Source: Vairimorpha apis BRL 01 (taxonomy: Eukaryota; Microsporidia; Nosematidae). Taken from it: a DNA stretch of 64,000 nucleotides. Positions 13,430 through 25,480 of the stretch are shown one piece after another. The stretch's first letter is position 1; each line of letters starts with the position of its first letter. Made by a program: the position numbers and the translations under genes. The notes below the pieces were generated by a model. It was not told the origin of the DNA, ran no database searches, and saw only the letters and a list, made by a program, of their open reading frames with translations. The stretch is from contig KE647339.1 in NCBI GenBank assembly GCA_000447185.1, positions 63,626-127,625 of the forward strand, written 5' to 3'.

Positions 13430-13765
13430 AAGGCGTATGGTCATTATTACATTTTATTGTTGTGTACGTACCTAACAAGTTTACTTTATAATGTAGTTTT
13501 TGTCATCTCATTCTCCTCTAATATCAGGTCGTTTCCTCTTCTGTACTCAAAGAAACACTCTCTAAAGTTTTCTTATGCGTCACTGATTAGATATATGATT
13601 CGATTCATTTTTTTAGCTCTTTTCTGTATTTTGATGTAATATTTTATGATTATACCATCCATAGTTAACATATATAAATTTATCATTATATTACACCTAT
13701 GTTTAAATCTATCTTTACAAATATTCTATTTTTATTTAACTTTATCTTGATGTTATTATAATGTT
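13430..13765 (-). mobile_element. Non-LTR retrotransposon relic, copy C (C-terminus)
   Basis: Only the C-terminal tail of the element protein survives. On the minus strand, one frame with a single internal stop reads 'NLYMLTMDGIIIKYYIKI', 'NFRECFFEYRRGNDLI' and 'LEENEMTKTTL', then stops near 13,496. This follows K2 block for block ('IPYVLTWDGIVTKYHAKY', 'TLESVSLEYKIGEDLI', 'LVESERNENVHL'). The single frame over about 200 bases shows it is younger than A or B. The endonuclease core that should precede it (above 13,765) is not legible, so the copy is 5'-truncated there or decayed. Confidence 0.75.
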
Positions 13766-16700
13766 TTTAAAAAATATAACAACTTATAAAATTACACTAA
13801 AATAATGATGATTTATTTTTGATCAATACATAATAATTTTGGACACTAAAATGATAAAATAAATTAATCTAAGAAATATCAACCTATTACAATTAAAAAT
13901 TTTAATTTTATGTTATTTTTTAAAATTTATCATTTTAAAATATTTTACAAATTTAAAATTCAATAAACATATAAAATAAAATATTAGTATACATACGATG
14001 TCAAGAATTATAAATATAATATCGATTAATGAATACAATATGTTTGTCAATAGTAAGTATTTTATTTTACAGTTGAATTATAATAAATTTATTTAATATA
14101 GTTAAACCATTTATAAAATTTCTTGTTTATGTATGTAGTTTTGATAATAATACTTTTAAAATAAAAGACAAAAATTTAATGTTTTTTAGAAGTCATACAA
14201 AAATTACATAAAAAAATATAAAAATAAAAGATGTAAATTTTATTAATATTTAAATATTATATTTTTTAAAATGTCTAAAATTTTACATGTTTTATTTTAG
14301 TCTAATTACTTTATAAATATTTAATAATTTTTAATCTTTCAAAACGATTTTATTTTTCTAATAAACATAAAAAATAAAATGAACCATATGTAAATACTCT
14401 AGTTTTTTTAATAAATATATATTTTAAAAATTTAAAGAACAGTATAAAATTTTACGATTTCTTATTATCTATTATTTTACAAATAATTTGTTAAAATTAT
14501 AAAGTCTTCTAAAAAAGACTGTCAATGATGTATTAATATTTATAAAACAAAAATAATGTTCTTAATTATTATTCTGAGTTGAAAGTATAGAATTAAAATT
14601 TAAAGCGTTTTACTGAGTCACCAGATAACGATTTTATTTTTAAAATTAAAATCTAAATACTACAATAAAAAAATGTACAATTAATAAAGACAGACATACA
14701 AGATAAAATATGTATATTTGTTTTTAATAAATAATATTATGAAAATTTTACTTAAAATTTATTTTTAGTAAAATATTTTTACTTGGCCAAACTGTCAAAA
14801 AAATTTATTACTGATGTTAAATTTTTATAAATAAATTAAAATTAGTTTTAAGAAATATTATAACAAAAAGAATAAAAATATAAAATACGTTTTCACTAGT
14901 GATTATATTTAAATATATAATCAGAAATTATTAAAAAAATAATAATAAATTAAATATTATTGTAGAATAACATAAAATAATTTTTAGAATATTATAGTTA
15001 TTGGTTAAATTTAAACAATTAATGTATATATGTAATCCTAATTAAATATAAATTAAAGAAATAAAGGTAAAATAATAATAATAATTTTAGTAAATTAAAA
15101 GTTTAAAAGTAAAAATAAAAAAAACTTAAAACTATTTAAGTTAAATGTACTTTTAAAAATTGCGTTTAAGTGAAATTATATATTAAAAATTTATACCTGG
15201 TAGAATAATTATCTAAATAAAAAACTGTTATAAATGTCTATATTAAAAATTATATGATAATAACAAACCTAAATTTTAAACAATTTAAAATTAAAAAATA
15301 AGATAAAAGAAATTATAATTATTTTATACAAAATAATAGCAATGAATTCTAAGAAACTAAGATTCATGATCTTAACAGAAAATGTAAAACATTAAAATAT
15401 ATATTTAAGTTTCATAAAAACAAGATGACTGTAATAATTTCCTAATAAAGTTATAAAAGAATGTAAATAACTTATATTTTATCGTTTGTAACAGTATAAA
15501 GAATATTTTAAAAACAATTTTACAATACTGATGAAATGGTCTTTTTAATCTTAAAATGTTGTACACATTGTAAAATTTTTGCAGACATGAAAGAAAAAAA
15601 ATATGATAAACCTAATATTTTTAAAAATTGAAAGTATTTTATTTTATAATTAAATTATCAAAGATGCATATATTAAGAGAAAATTTTTAAATCATGAACA
15701 TAACAAACGATAATATATATTTAAATTTTAAGCATCTTAGATCACATGTAAAAATCAAGCCGATGCAATGAACAAAACATAAAACTTAAATATTTAGGTA
15801 ATATTATAACGTAAATAAATTTTTAGTTTAATATTTATATGTTATCTATTTATAAATGTTTAGAATAAATTTAATAATGATAAGAAAAGTAAAAACATGT
15901 TGATTAATATGCAATGAGCATAGAAAAATACAATCTTTAACATACGACAACATAAAACACTTTATTATAAGTTATATTTATTGATAAAAACTATTAATTA
16001 TATAATTAGAGGTAAGATTAATTTGAGCAATTTTTAAAAAGAAAATATAAAAGCATTAATGTAAAATTTTTGTTAACTCAATTATTTGTTAATAAAACTT
16101 ATAAATTTGGAACCTATGTTTCTAAATTATTAAATTTTTAATGATTCTATTTTCTGATTTTATGAAAAATGTAAATAAGAATTTATTCAAAATGTTTAAA
16201 TTTGAAACAAACATTAAAGATATATATATAATCAGATTTTAAACAATGTAATAGTTTTTAAAGTATATAAAGTATAATTATAAACATATTGCACCTTTGA
16301 ATTTTAATCATGAAATAAAATAGATTATTTTTAAAAGTTATAATATTGGTACTAGTTCTTGTAAATTAAAAATATTTTAAAAAAGTTAAAGCATAACGCG
16401 AAACTTTCTTATCAGTAATGCATGTTTAAATCTATAATGTAAATATTAAAATTTGAAGTATCTAATCATATATCTCATCATAAAATTTACCAAGCACATC
16501 TAAATATATTATTGATTTATTTCTATTATTAAACAATATTTAAATTACCTTTTGAAAATATTAAAATGATTAAAAATATTTAGTATTATACAAGAAAAAA
16601 AATATATTAATGGGTCTATATAAACTTTACAATTATAAAAAATTATGTTAATTCAATCATATAAATTAAAATATAATGTTAATAATCATTTTCTTAGCAG

Positions 16701-19700
16701 TTTTATTGATATTTTTAAAAAATATATAGAACAAAATTTGCAAAATAGTAATATAAAGAGTTAAAAATTTAAATTTTTTTCTAAATTTTTCCTTATTTTT
16801 ATTAAAAGAAAGTATAATGACTAAATTTAAGACAATGTATTTTTACTAAAAAAAATATCTTAATTTTAGATATATTAGAAAAAAACAGATCATTTACTAT
16901 AGTATGATTAAATTTGGTTATTACTAAATGAAAAGAACATATAAGATCATTTAATTATAAATTAAGTAAAAAAACTTACATCTATAAAGAATAATAATAG
17001 ATTAAAATTTTGAAATTTGTGTATATATAATTAGCAATCAATCTATAATAAAATTTAAATATCTTTAGATTTTCCAATACAATACGATTTTATACAATTT
17101 TAATAAAGAAGAAAGTATATTTATTTAAAATAACAAAATATTTGTCAAAAATGAAAATTAAATATATTAGTTTTTTAGAAATCAAAAAATTAAGCATAAG
17201 ACGTACAAAAATCATATAAAAATTAAATGATAAAAAGATATTATGGTTCATTTTTAATAATAAATATATTATAAAGCTGTAAAAATTTATTTTACAAGAA
17301 ATTTTACGATTTGTAAATAAAATTATTAAATTATAATAAACGTTAAATATGCAAAAAATCTATTAAATAAACAAATAAAGCAGTAGAAACATCTACTTGT
17401 TATTTAAAGCTTTATTATAAGAGATATAAATAAATGAAGTAGTTGTAAAATGTTAATGAGTATATTTAACACAGAATATTTTTTTACGTAAATTGGAGTT
17501 AGTGTTTATATATTTCTTAAAAAAATATTAATGTTTTGCAAAATCTTTAAAAAAATATTTCTTTAAATTATGTTAAAATAACATAAATTATATGCTTGTC
17601 AAAGAAAAATTAAAAAATATGATAGGTGATTTTTATAGGAGCAATTTGTTTGATAATATAAATATGAATTAATATTTGTAAAATTTCTAAAAAAAATATT
17701 TAAAATAAAAGACTGATATATTTCTTACTCAAATATAATTTATATATTTAAACACATCTTGTAATTATTTTGAAATTTAAATTTTATATTTTCTATTATA
17801 TATTGTACATAAAAAAACAAATTTTATGATTTCAAATTGTTGTAAAAAAAAGTAACAAAAATTTAAATGATCTAAATAAAAAAAATTGGGATTTTACCAA
17901 TGATTGATAAAATTTTATATTTTTGTAATGAAAAAAAAACAATATAAATTAATCTTTAATTTTTAAAATGTATGTTTTAGTTTATATAAATAATAATATG
18001 TAATGACAAATTTTAAATTTTTAGTTTAAAATATAGTTTTATTAAATATGTATTTATGTAAAATTTTTGCTAATATTATAAAAATTCTTTTTTTTAAGCA
18101 ATAAAAAATCTTGAGTGTATTAATTTTTTGTTATTTATAAAAGTAAAATAAAAAATTATAAATATTTTATATTTAAATTTATTATGAAAAAATCAAACTG
18201 TTAAATTTTACTATTTTTATTTATAACAATACATAGATTAATTTTCATTAAATACTGTAAAATAAATTATTATTATATACAAATATGTCTCATTTTTATA
18301 CTTATTATGTTTGTTTTATATTGAACTAATTATTCCTTTAATGATATATTTTATCTATAACTACTAAAATTTAAAAATTAAGATTCATATTTTTTCACAG
18401 TTTCTTTAAAACTTATAAATTTTTAAACATTAATTTAACTGATATACTTAAAAATTATATGTTGTTTATTTTTTTATATAAATTTCATAATTTAATAATA
18501 CACTACAAAAAATAGTTAAAGTATATGAAATTTATCATACATCGAATTGTTTTTTGTAATAAGAATGAATTTATATAAAAACAAAAATAAATATTAAAAT
18601 GATATAGTAGTAATTTTATTAATTTATTTAAATTTAACACTATATTTCTAAAATATATTTCATAAATTAACATTTAAACTTTAAATGATGTTATCAATTG
18701 AATTTGTATGTTCTTTAAACAACATATTTTTAATTTTTTATACAATAATTAAATATTTATCTTGATAATTAAAAAATAAAAAATTTTAAATAAACCGAAA
18801 CTTGTAATGTTATAAAAACTGACCATCATTTAATATTTTTATGTAATTGAAACATTATTTTTTTATTTCGGAATAAATAACAGACAAATTGTCACAAAAC
18901 TAGAGTATTTTTATAATTGTTCTATTTTGATAAATAAATTAACCATGTAAACTTTTTAATTTTCAAATTATTTGTTAGACAAATTTAAGTATAACGAAAA
19001 ATTTATAACTCTTGAGACTTAATTTAAATCCTTAAACTTGCATTTTATTAAAAAATTATCCTTAATAATGTTAATTTCCATTAAATTGGTAATATGAATT
19101 CATTAAAAAATAGTTAAAGAACACATAAACTAATTTCTTTGGTAAAAACATTTTATATATAAAAATCATATCCTGATGAAAGTTTTAATGTTCATGATAT
19201 TTGTAGTATAACGTTATTAAAATTTATTATGAAGATAAATATATCATTTAATATTGTTTTTTGATGCGTTTAAAAAAAATCTTTTCGCGACATTTATTCT
19301 TGGACGTATTTATTTTTAAAACTGATCATTCTCTATAATTTCTTTATGAAGTGTATTTATGCAAATTGTTTCCAAAGAAATTATGAAAATGAATAAATTT
19401 AATTTTAAAGATAAATTTATTTTAGCTCTATATGAATTCAATAAATAGAATAGATCATTTAAATATAATCGTCTGAAAATTTATAAGTATAACAAAAATG
19501 AAATTTAAAATTTATATAGAATATGTAAAAGTAAATGGAAAAGTAAAGTTGATTTCTGAAGATAAAAATATTCTGGTTGTGAAAAAATGTTAAGTTTAAA
19601 AAAATAATGAATATATGATGACAAATTTAAAAATATATTACATTTTAAAAAGAAAAGTTATTAGATTGATCGAAAAAGATGATCGTAGTTAAACAACAAT

Positions 19701-20918
19701 TTATATCTGTTTGTTAATAAAAAGTAAAAAATAGATCAAAGAAGATAAGAAAAATCTTAGAAAATGCTATTTAACAAATTTCTTATGTTTATATTTAAAA
19801 AAAATTTAATTAGATATTAAAAATAAATTTTAGAATATTATGCAGATTATCAATTGGTCGAAAAAAACAAATAAAGATTCCAAATGTTTGTAGAACTATT
19901 ATTTATTATGCTTTGCAAATGTATATATTTTTTCATCAAAATATAGGTCAAAAAAAGCATCGAATATGTGTTTTTAAGTGAACAACTAAAAGAGCTTCAT
20001 TATGTAAAAAAATTGTATATGAAACAAAGATAAAAATAAAAAGAATTGATTGTATGCTTAAAATCTAAAAAATTAAAATATTTTTAATGAATTAAAATAA
20101 ATATTAATTGTATTTATTTTAATTTTAAGGTTTTGTTTTGTATTCTAATATAATGATTATTTATATATTTTAATCATGTCAAAATAAAAGTTAAAGAATA
20201 TAGTTTTTAAATATTAAAATAAAGCAAGTATATATTTAATATAATTATTTTAATTAATTTTTGCTCATAAGCTTAACATTACTTAAAAAGTAAAATATAA
20301 ATGCATTTAATGATGCATCACATATGTTTATACAATTTTGACCTAACATCTTTTCGTATCTTGTAATCTACCATTTACCTTGGTTAGTTATAAAAAAAAG
20401 ATATGCCTTATTCATTGAAAAAAACAATTTTAACTTTTAAAAATATACTTTTGCACAATTATTTCATGGTTAATATAAAAGTTAAACTATTCTGTAATTG
20501 TTTTTTTATTGATATACTACCATTTTGTATCTTTATCTTACATTTTATGTAAATTGTTTGATATTTTGTTATTTAATTAGTATTACTGTAGAAAACAACA
20601 TCTGATCAACATTTAAAATATAACAAAAATTTTAGTTTTTACAATTCTTCTTAATAGTTAAATATTTGCATTTTTTATTTTGAACTGTTTAAAAAGAAAC
20701 CTTTAAATTCCAGATCATATCTGATCTTCAAATTTTATTTTCAGGTTATGTACATCAATTATGCTCTGTGTTATATGCAAGCTAGTGTGTTTTAATTTTT
20801 TTCATTTTAACAAATCTCTTCTTAAAAATTCCTTTTAAGTTTATACTATTATAAATATGGATTTGCTTATTTTGTTGTATGTTTTTTCATATAATCTATT
20901 TCAAAATACTTAAAACAT
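13766..20918. other. A+T-rich DNA; possible faint relic near 15.74-15.96 kb
   Basis: Seven kilobases of A+T-rich sequence with no clear gene. At about 15,745-15,815 the plus strand reads 'TCKNQADAMNKT' and, one frame over, 'KYLGNII', faintly like the RT thumb block 'CKNDAVVLE...KYLGI'. A short 'YAMSI' follows near 15,910, like 'HAISVI'. This is suggestive only. The 19,380-20,060 patch is a little more complex but shows no assignable motif. Confidence 0.4.
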
Positions 20919-20972
20919 GTTTATGTGCTGGGCTCATTATACTACAGAATTATTTGTTTGTCGTACTTCAGT
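20919..20972 (-). repeat. 3' untranslated end of copy D (54 bp)
   Basis: This directly follows the ORF stop of copy D and is repeated at 12,927-12,980 with about four differences. It marks the 3' terminus of this subfamily. Confidence 0.7.
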
Positions 20973-21184
20973 TACACCTCTTGTTTGGCAAGATTTTTCA
21001 AGTTCTCTATAGCACATATTATAATGTCCTCTTTATCTAGACTGTCGTCAATACTTCTACGTTGCTCAAAAGATATAGTTTCTAGAGTTTTGTTCAGCCC
21101 CTTTATTGAAATTATGCCTTTATGCTTGGGCTAATTTGCAATTGCTGTAATTTCTGTGGTATTTAGTCTCCACACCGTCCTATG

Positions 21185-21480
21185 TTATGACATATGATAT
21201 AATTTTAATTTATAAGCCTTATACAACATCTTAAGCTCAATACATAATAATTCGTACTTCTTCACCTTTTCCAACTCAACTTGTTGCAGATTATCCTGGC
21301 TTGTAATGCCGACTTCAATAAGTATGATTTCACACTTTATTTTGTCATAAATAAATATATCAGGTCTGTTATTCACAACTGTTACATTTGTCTTTAGCCT
21401 TGTATCCATTTTTATCTCTGCAAGATCATTTTACATGACCTCTTGCACAGAGTGATCTATTTCAATATCAATTTTTTAAA
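21185..21480 (-). pseudogene. REL endonuclease domain of copy D
   Basis: Open segment carrying the clearest nuclease signature in the window: 'NNRPDIFIYDKIKCEI' followed by 'ILIEVGITSQDNLQQVELEK'. This fits the R2/R4-type pattern of R-PD, about 12-14 residues, then Glu, so the catalytic Asp and Glu are kept. 'DHSVQEVM' lies just upstream in the same frame and is interrupted by one stop before 'DLAEIKMDTRLKT'. In such elements this domain nicks the genomic target to prime reverse transcription. The C-terminal tail continues to about 20,985 after a frameshift ('TLETISFEQRRSIDDSLDK'). Confidence 0.8.
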
Positions 21481-21714
21481 TTTAGTAATTTAAGATTATT
21501 TGAATGTTCATTTGTACTTATTATTAAGTGATATTATTCATTAATTTTTTATTCAAGTATATACTTTTTTTTATGAATTTCTATTTAGTTGTAAATGTTC
21601 GATTTTTATTGTCTTCAATTATTTACAGGTATTTGAATTATTGCATTATTTTACAATAATAACTGTATTGCTTATAAAATTATAAAATTTGTATAAATTT
21701 TTCAAAGTTTATTT

Positions 21715-21835
21715 TAATACCAATGTTTCAAAAAATTGTTTTTCTTCATGAGTAATAAATGTTAACGTCTTACAAATTTCTACTAGTATTTTTAAATCAT
21801 CTATAAACAATAGATGGTTACTGGTAAAACTTAAT
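21715..21835 (-). pseudogene. RT motif C of copy D
   Basis: One open frame reads 'SNHLLFIDDLKILVEICK' and continues 'TLTFITHEEKQFFETL'. The FIDD box is the RT motif C Asp-Asp pair that binds the catalytic metal. The same box is FIDD in H1 and I, FNDD in H2 and FIDY in J. This fragment kept an intact motif C although the rest of the palm decayed. Confidence 0.8.
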
Positions 21836-22400
21836 TTTTTATAAGATATGAAATTTATTGTGTTAATTAAAGATTCCCTAATTAATATTAATAATAACTG
21901 TAAAAGGCTATCTATATATAATACTTTATCATGTTTGGGTTATAAAATGCTATTTAGTTATTTTATATTATATTTAATTGTCATTTTGAGATAATTAAAC
22001 AAATATATTTCTTAAATAATGATAGAAAATTGTCACAAAAACAAAAATAGATAAATTATCTATAGAATTAAATGATTTTTTAGGTCTATTCAAGCTGTTT
22101 TCAATTTATTATTATATTGATTATTTTATACAATGTTGATCGTTGTCTGTTCCTTACACCTTGTTACTTCTAATTGTTTCTTATTGATTTTTTGAAATTA
22201 GGTCTCTTGATTCTAATTCAAATTGCATTACTTTATTCACACATTTATCATAATTTAAATAGGTTGACATACATGTTATGTTTCTAAAATCCAAATCTTG
22301 TTACAGTTCTTCTTTAAGTATAAGATAAGAAATATACATATAAATATCATTCTTTTCAGTTGTTTCACGTATGATTCAGATATAACTTTATTAATGCGAG

Positions 22401-24059
22401 TGAGGTGAGTTCATTTTATTTATAAAAAAATTATATATAATTTAAGTCCTAAGTCCTGCTATTTTTCAGTTAGGCAAAAATGATAAGATTTACTTATATG
22501 CGGTTTGCTTAATAAATTGTAAAGGTTCTTGATCTTTATCTTTTACGTATTATCTAAAATTATTCATAATTATTTTATTTCTTTTCATAATTATTTCACT
22601 TTATTTTCCAAAGCTTTACAACATCATTCTTTTATACTTTAATTATATCATAATTTTTCGCAAATATTACATTTAAAAATTTTTAGTTTTCAATTGCGCT
22701 GCTAAATTCTAACTATTTCTTATAACATTTGAAATTATTCTTACGTACAATAATTCTATTGTTTTTTATAATTCTTTAATTTTTAATATAATTCCTAAAA
22801 AAATTTCATATGATTTTTCATAATACTCTTTGCTTAACGAGGAAGTTTTTACGAAAGATTCAATTTTTATAAAGTATTAGTAAGTATACATAAATAATAC
22901 TTTTGTGTTTTTTGTAATTTGTTTTTATTTTAATTAATTATTCATATTTTTTGCAATCATATATTTAAAAATCAGTTATGCTTTTTGTAAAATGTTTGTC
23001 TTTATAAAACTGCCCTCAGCGTGGTATTTTACAATATATTTTTCTATAGAAACATTTACATATTTTATCAATTTTATTTAAATAAACACTTGAAATCTTA
23101 AAATTTAATATGTATTTAAAAAAACTTCTTTATTTTGCTAATTCTATATTATTAAGTAATATCATTTTACATTTTGAAAATTTTTTTGTTTTGAAAATTT
23201 GTCTGTTCGTAAATTTCTATTTTATTTAATACATTTAAGTTGCACTTTCATTAAAATATATACACATAATAACTTATTAAACAAAATAAATTGTTAGAAA
23301 TTACTTTTTAGTAATATATTATACTGGGACTTTATCTTGTGTTTTATCTTCAAACTTATGTTACCATCAATTATCTTCCTATTAACATTTTACAATTTCT
23401 TAATTAACTATTAAAAACTTTTTTCTTGTAAACTTAACCCAGTGCGTTTAGTAATACAAAATATAACTTTAAAATTAATGTTTACAAACTTTCTCTCTTG
23501 TTTTATTCATTAAGTTTGATATATATATGATTTTTAAATTTGTTTTTATAAATATAAAATTATATTTTTCATTACAATTTATATTAAAAAATAAAATCTT
23601 ATACTAAAAATAATAAATAAAAAAACTGTTAAAGTGAACATGAAAGATATTCATAAGAACAAACAAAATATCATATAAAACAGCTCATTAATGGTTTTTT
23701 TCTCATGTATTTTTATCAGTACTTTTGTGAAGTCATATATATTCTAGTAAGATAATGTAATTTTAACACTCTTTTTATATAAATAATTATTAGATTAAAT
23801 AAATATTTATAGGTTTAAAGTTATGGTAAAATGTTCTTTTCAATATATTTAAGAACAAATCACTTAAAGTTCTTACAATTAGCATAAGAAAAAGTTTTGA
23901 ATCTAGAATATAAAATATTTCTACAAAAAAGAAAAAAAATCGCCAATGAAATTTTATATAAAGTAACTTTTTTGATCGAAATACATGAATAACCTTTAAA
24001 TATAAATATGGTAAAATATATTTCTTTAAGTTATTAATAGATAATATTGACAGTCAGTG
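22401..24059. other. A+T-rich DNA, possibly the decayed 5' part of copy D
   Basis: No gene seen. The first few hundred bases are where the N-terminal part of copy D would lie, but I cannot read conserved blocks there. Confidence 0.5.
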
Positions 24060-25480
24060 ATAGTTCTTACTACTGAGGATTTAAGACATTATTTAAAGGT
24101 ATGATCATGTAAGTTAAAAGCTACATTGAATGATATTTTACTTGTAAAGTGTAGAAAACAGTACGAATATTATAGGAAGAGCATATTTACATCGTTAGGT
24201 TAACTAAAATAATCTAAACCTATAGTATAAAAGAAGAATTTAAAAAAATTAAAGCTTTAAGTTAAAGAGAAAGCAAAAACCAAAGAAATTATCTTTAGGT
24301 AAACCTCATTATTTGATTACAATATGAAAATTTTAAGCTATAAATGTCATTGCAAAAGATAGTAGTACTATTGTAGAATTTTAAAATTTTTAAAATAGAT
24401 AAATATTATAAACAATACAATTATATAATAAATATATCAAATTGTTTCTAAAGAAAACTTTAAGAAGCTCAAAATTTGACTATATGTATTAAATTTTTTT
24501 TTATTTAATATGTAAAATAAACTAGAAAATACTAAAGAGTATATGCTCTTAATAAATATCTTTAAAACTAAATCATGAATCTGTTAAACGAATAGTTTTT
24601 TAGAAAATGCTGAATTTATGGATATTATTAAATATAATCTAATTGGAAAGAAACAGAATGTGGTGATATTTTTGATTGTTTATCTCAAAAACTTATAAAT
24701 TATTTTTATTTTTAAATAACAGCACAAATGAAATATGTTCTAATAGAAATACATTTGAACAGTACTTCAAACTTATTACATGCAATTTGAAACTCTATAG
24801 ACTCACAACATATGTATAATGCATAGATAATTAGCAAGGAAACTGATCTCAATCAATAGTTAGTACAAGAAATAAATGAACATGTTACGTTTAACATATC
24901 CCTCTATAATGAAATCATTTAACTTTGAAATTATGTGTTTTGATGTAAAAAAAGTTTAAGATTTATTATAATTTTTTTTTATCTTTTTTAAATGGTTTAA
25001 TCTTTATTAATAGACAATAGAATTTCTATAGATAAAGATAAAATAAGCAATATTGAGATAACATTAAGAAATAAATAATAATGAAAATAAAGATAAAAAG
25101 AATACATTAAAACGAAAAATTGTATCATCTATTGTATGTTATAAATAGGAATCTTAATATAGAAATAAAAATTATGTGTGTAAAAGTAGTGTACAAATAG
25201 AACACTGTAGTTAGCCATAAATCATCTTTTTTAATTATTATATTAACTTTTTAGCAGATGATAAATATAATCCTAAGAACCTTATCAAAGAAAAGAAAAT
25301 TTTGCAAAACAATTTATCTTATGAGAGATTTAGAGAGTTTTCAAATTAAAAAAATTAAAACATGTCATATATAACTAAAAATTTAATGATACAAAAACAT
25401 AATTGATAAAAAGATTTTTTTAATACAATTTAAATTGAAATTTTTATAATGATAAAGTTTAAGTTTTAAACAAGGTGAAT
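24060..25480 (+). mobile_element. Non-LTR retrotransposon relic, copy F (RT region)
   Basis: Plus-strand RT relic hidden in apparently featureless sequence. Blocks in order: 'YEYYRKSIFTSLG' (about 24,165-24,205; 'FELYRSNFYRQLG' in I); 'EFMDIIKY' (about 24,611-24,635), then after a frameshift 'SNWKETECGDIFD' ('NWKAVGCDEIFNF' in H1); 'LITCNLKLYRLTTYV' (about 24,771-24,815; RPITC block); 'ISKETDLNQ*LVQEINEH' (about 24,828-24,885; 'ISENQ..VQGAKEQ'); motif A 'IMCFDVKKV*D' (about 24,930-24,962); motif C 'FLADDKYN' (about 25,248-25,272). Motif A to C spacing is about 300 bases, as in H1. The many stops rule out function; order and spacing make chance unlikely. Confidence 0.65.

Larger units (their letters stand above)
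20919..22400 (-). mobile_element. Non-LTR retrotransposon relic, copy D
   Basis: Minus-strand copy readable from the RT fingers to the 3' end. In order it shows: 'DFRNITCMSTYLNYDKCVNK' (about 22,240-22,300, the NYRPITC block), 'LISKNQ*ETIRSNKV*GT' (about 22,150-22,210), motif A as 'KTA*IDLKN' with Trp changed to TGA (about 22,080-22,108), motif C 'NHLLFIDDLKIL' (about 21,795-21,830), the 'HSVQEV' connector (about 21,440-21,460), the endonuclease core (21,185-21,409), the C-terminal tail and a 54-base 3' untranslated end. The zinc knuckle between motif C and HSVQEV has decayed. Its nuclease core is the best preserved among the older copies. Confidence 0.8.

Noticed and set aside
13457..13639. 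60-codon plus-strand open frame with a hydrophobic, membrane-like translation
   Set aside because: The minus strand carries the copy C tail in alignment with K2; the hydrophobic text is its reverse reading.
20925..21134. 69-codon plus-strand open frame
   Set aside because: Antisense shadow of the copy D C-terminal tail, which aligns on the minus strand with other copies.
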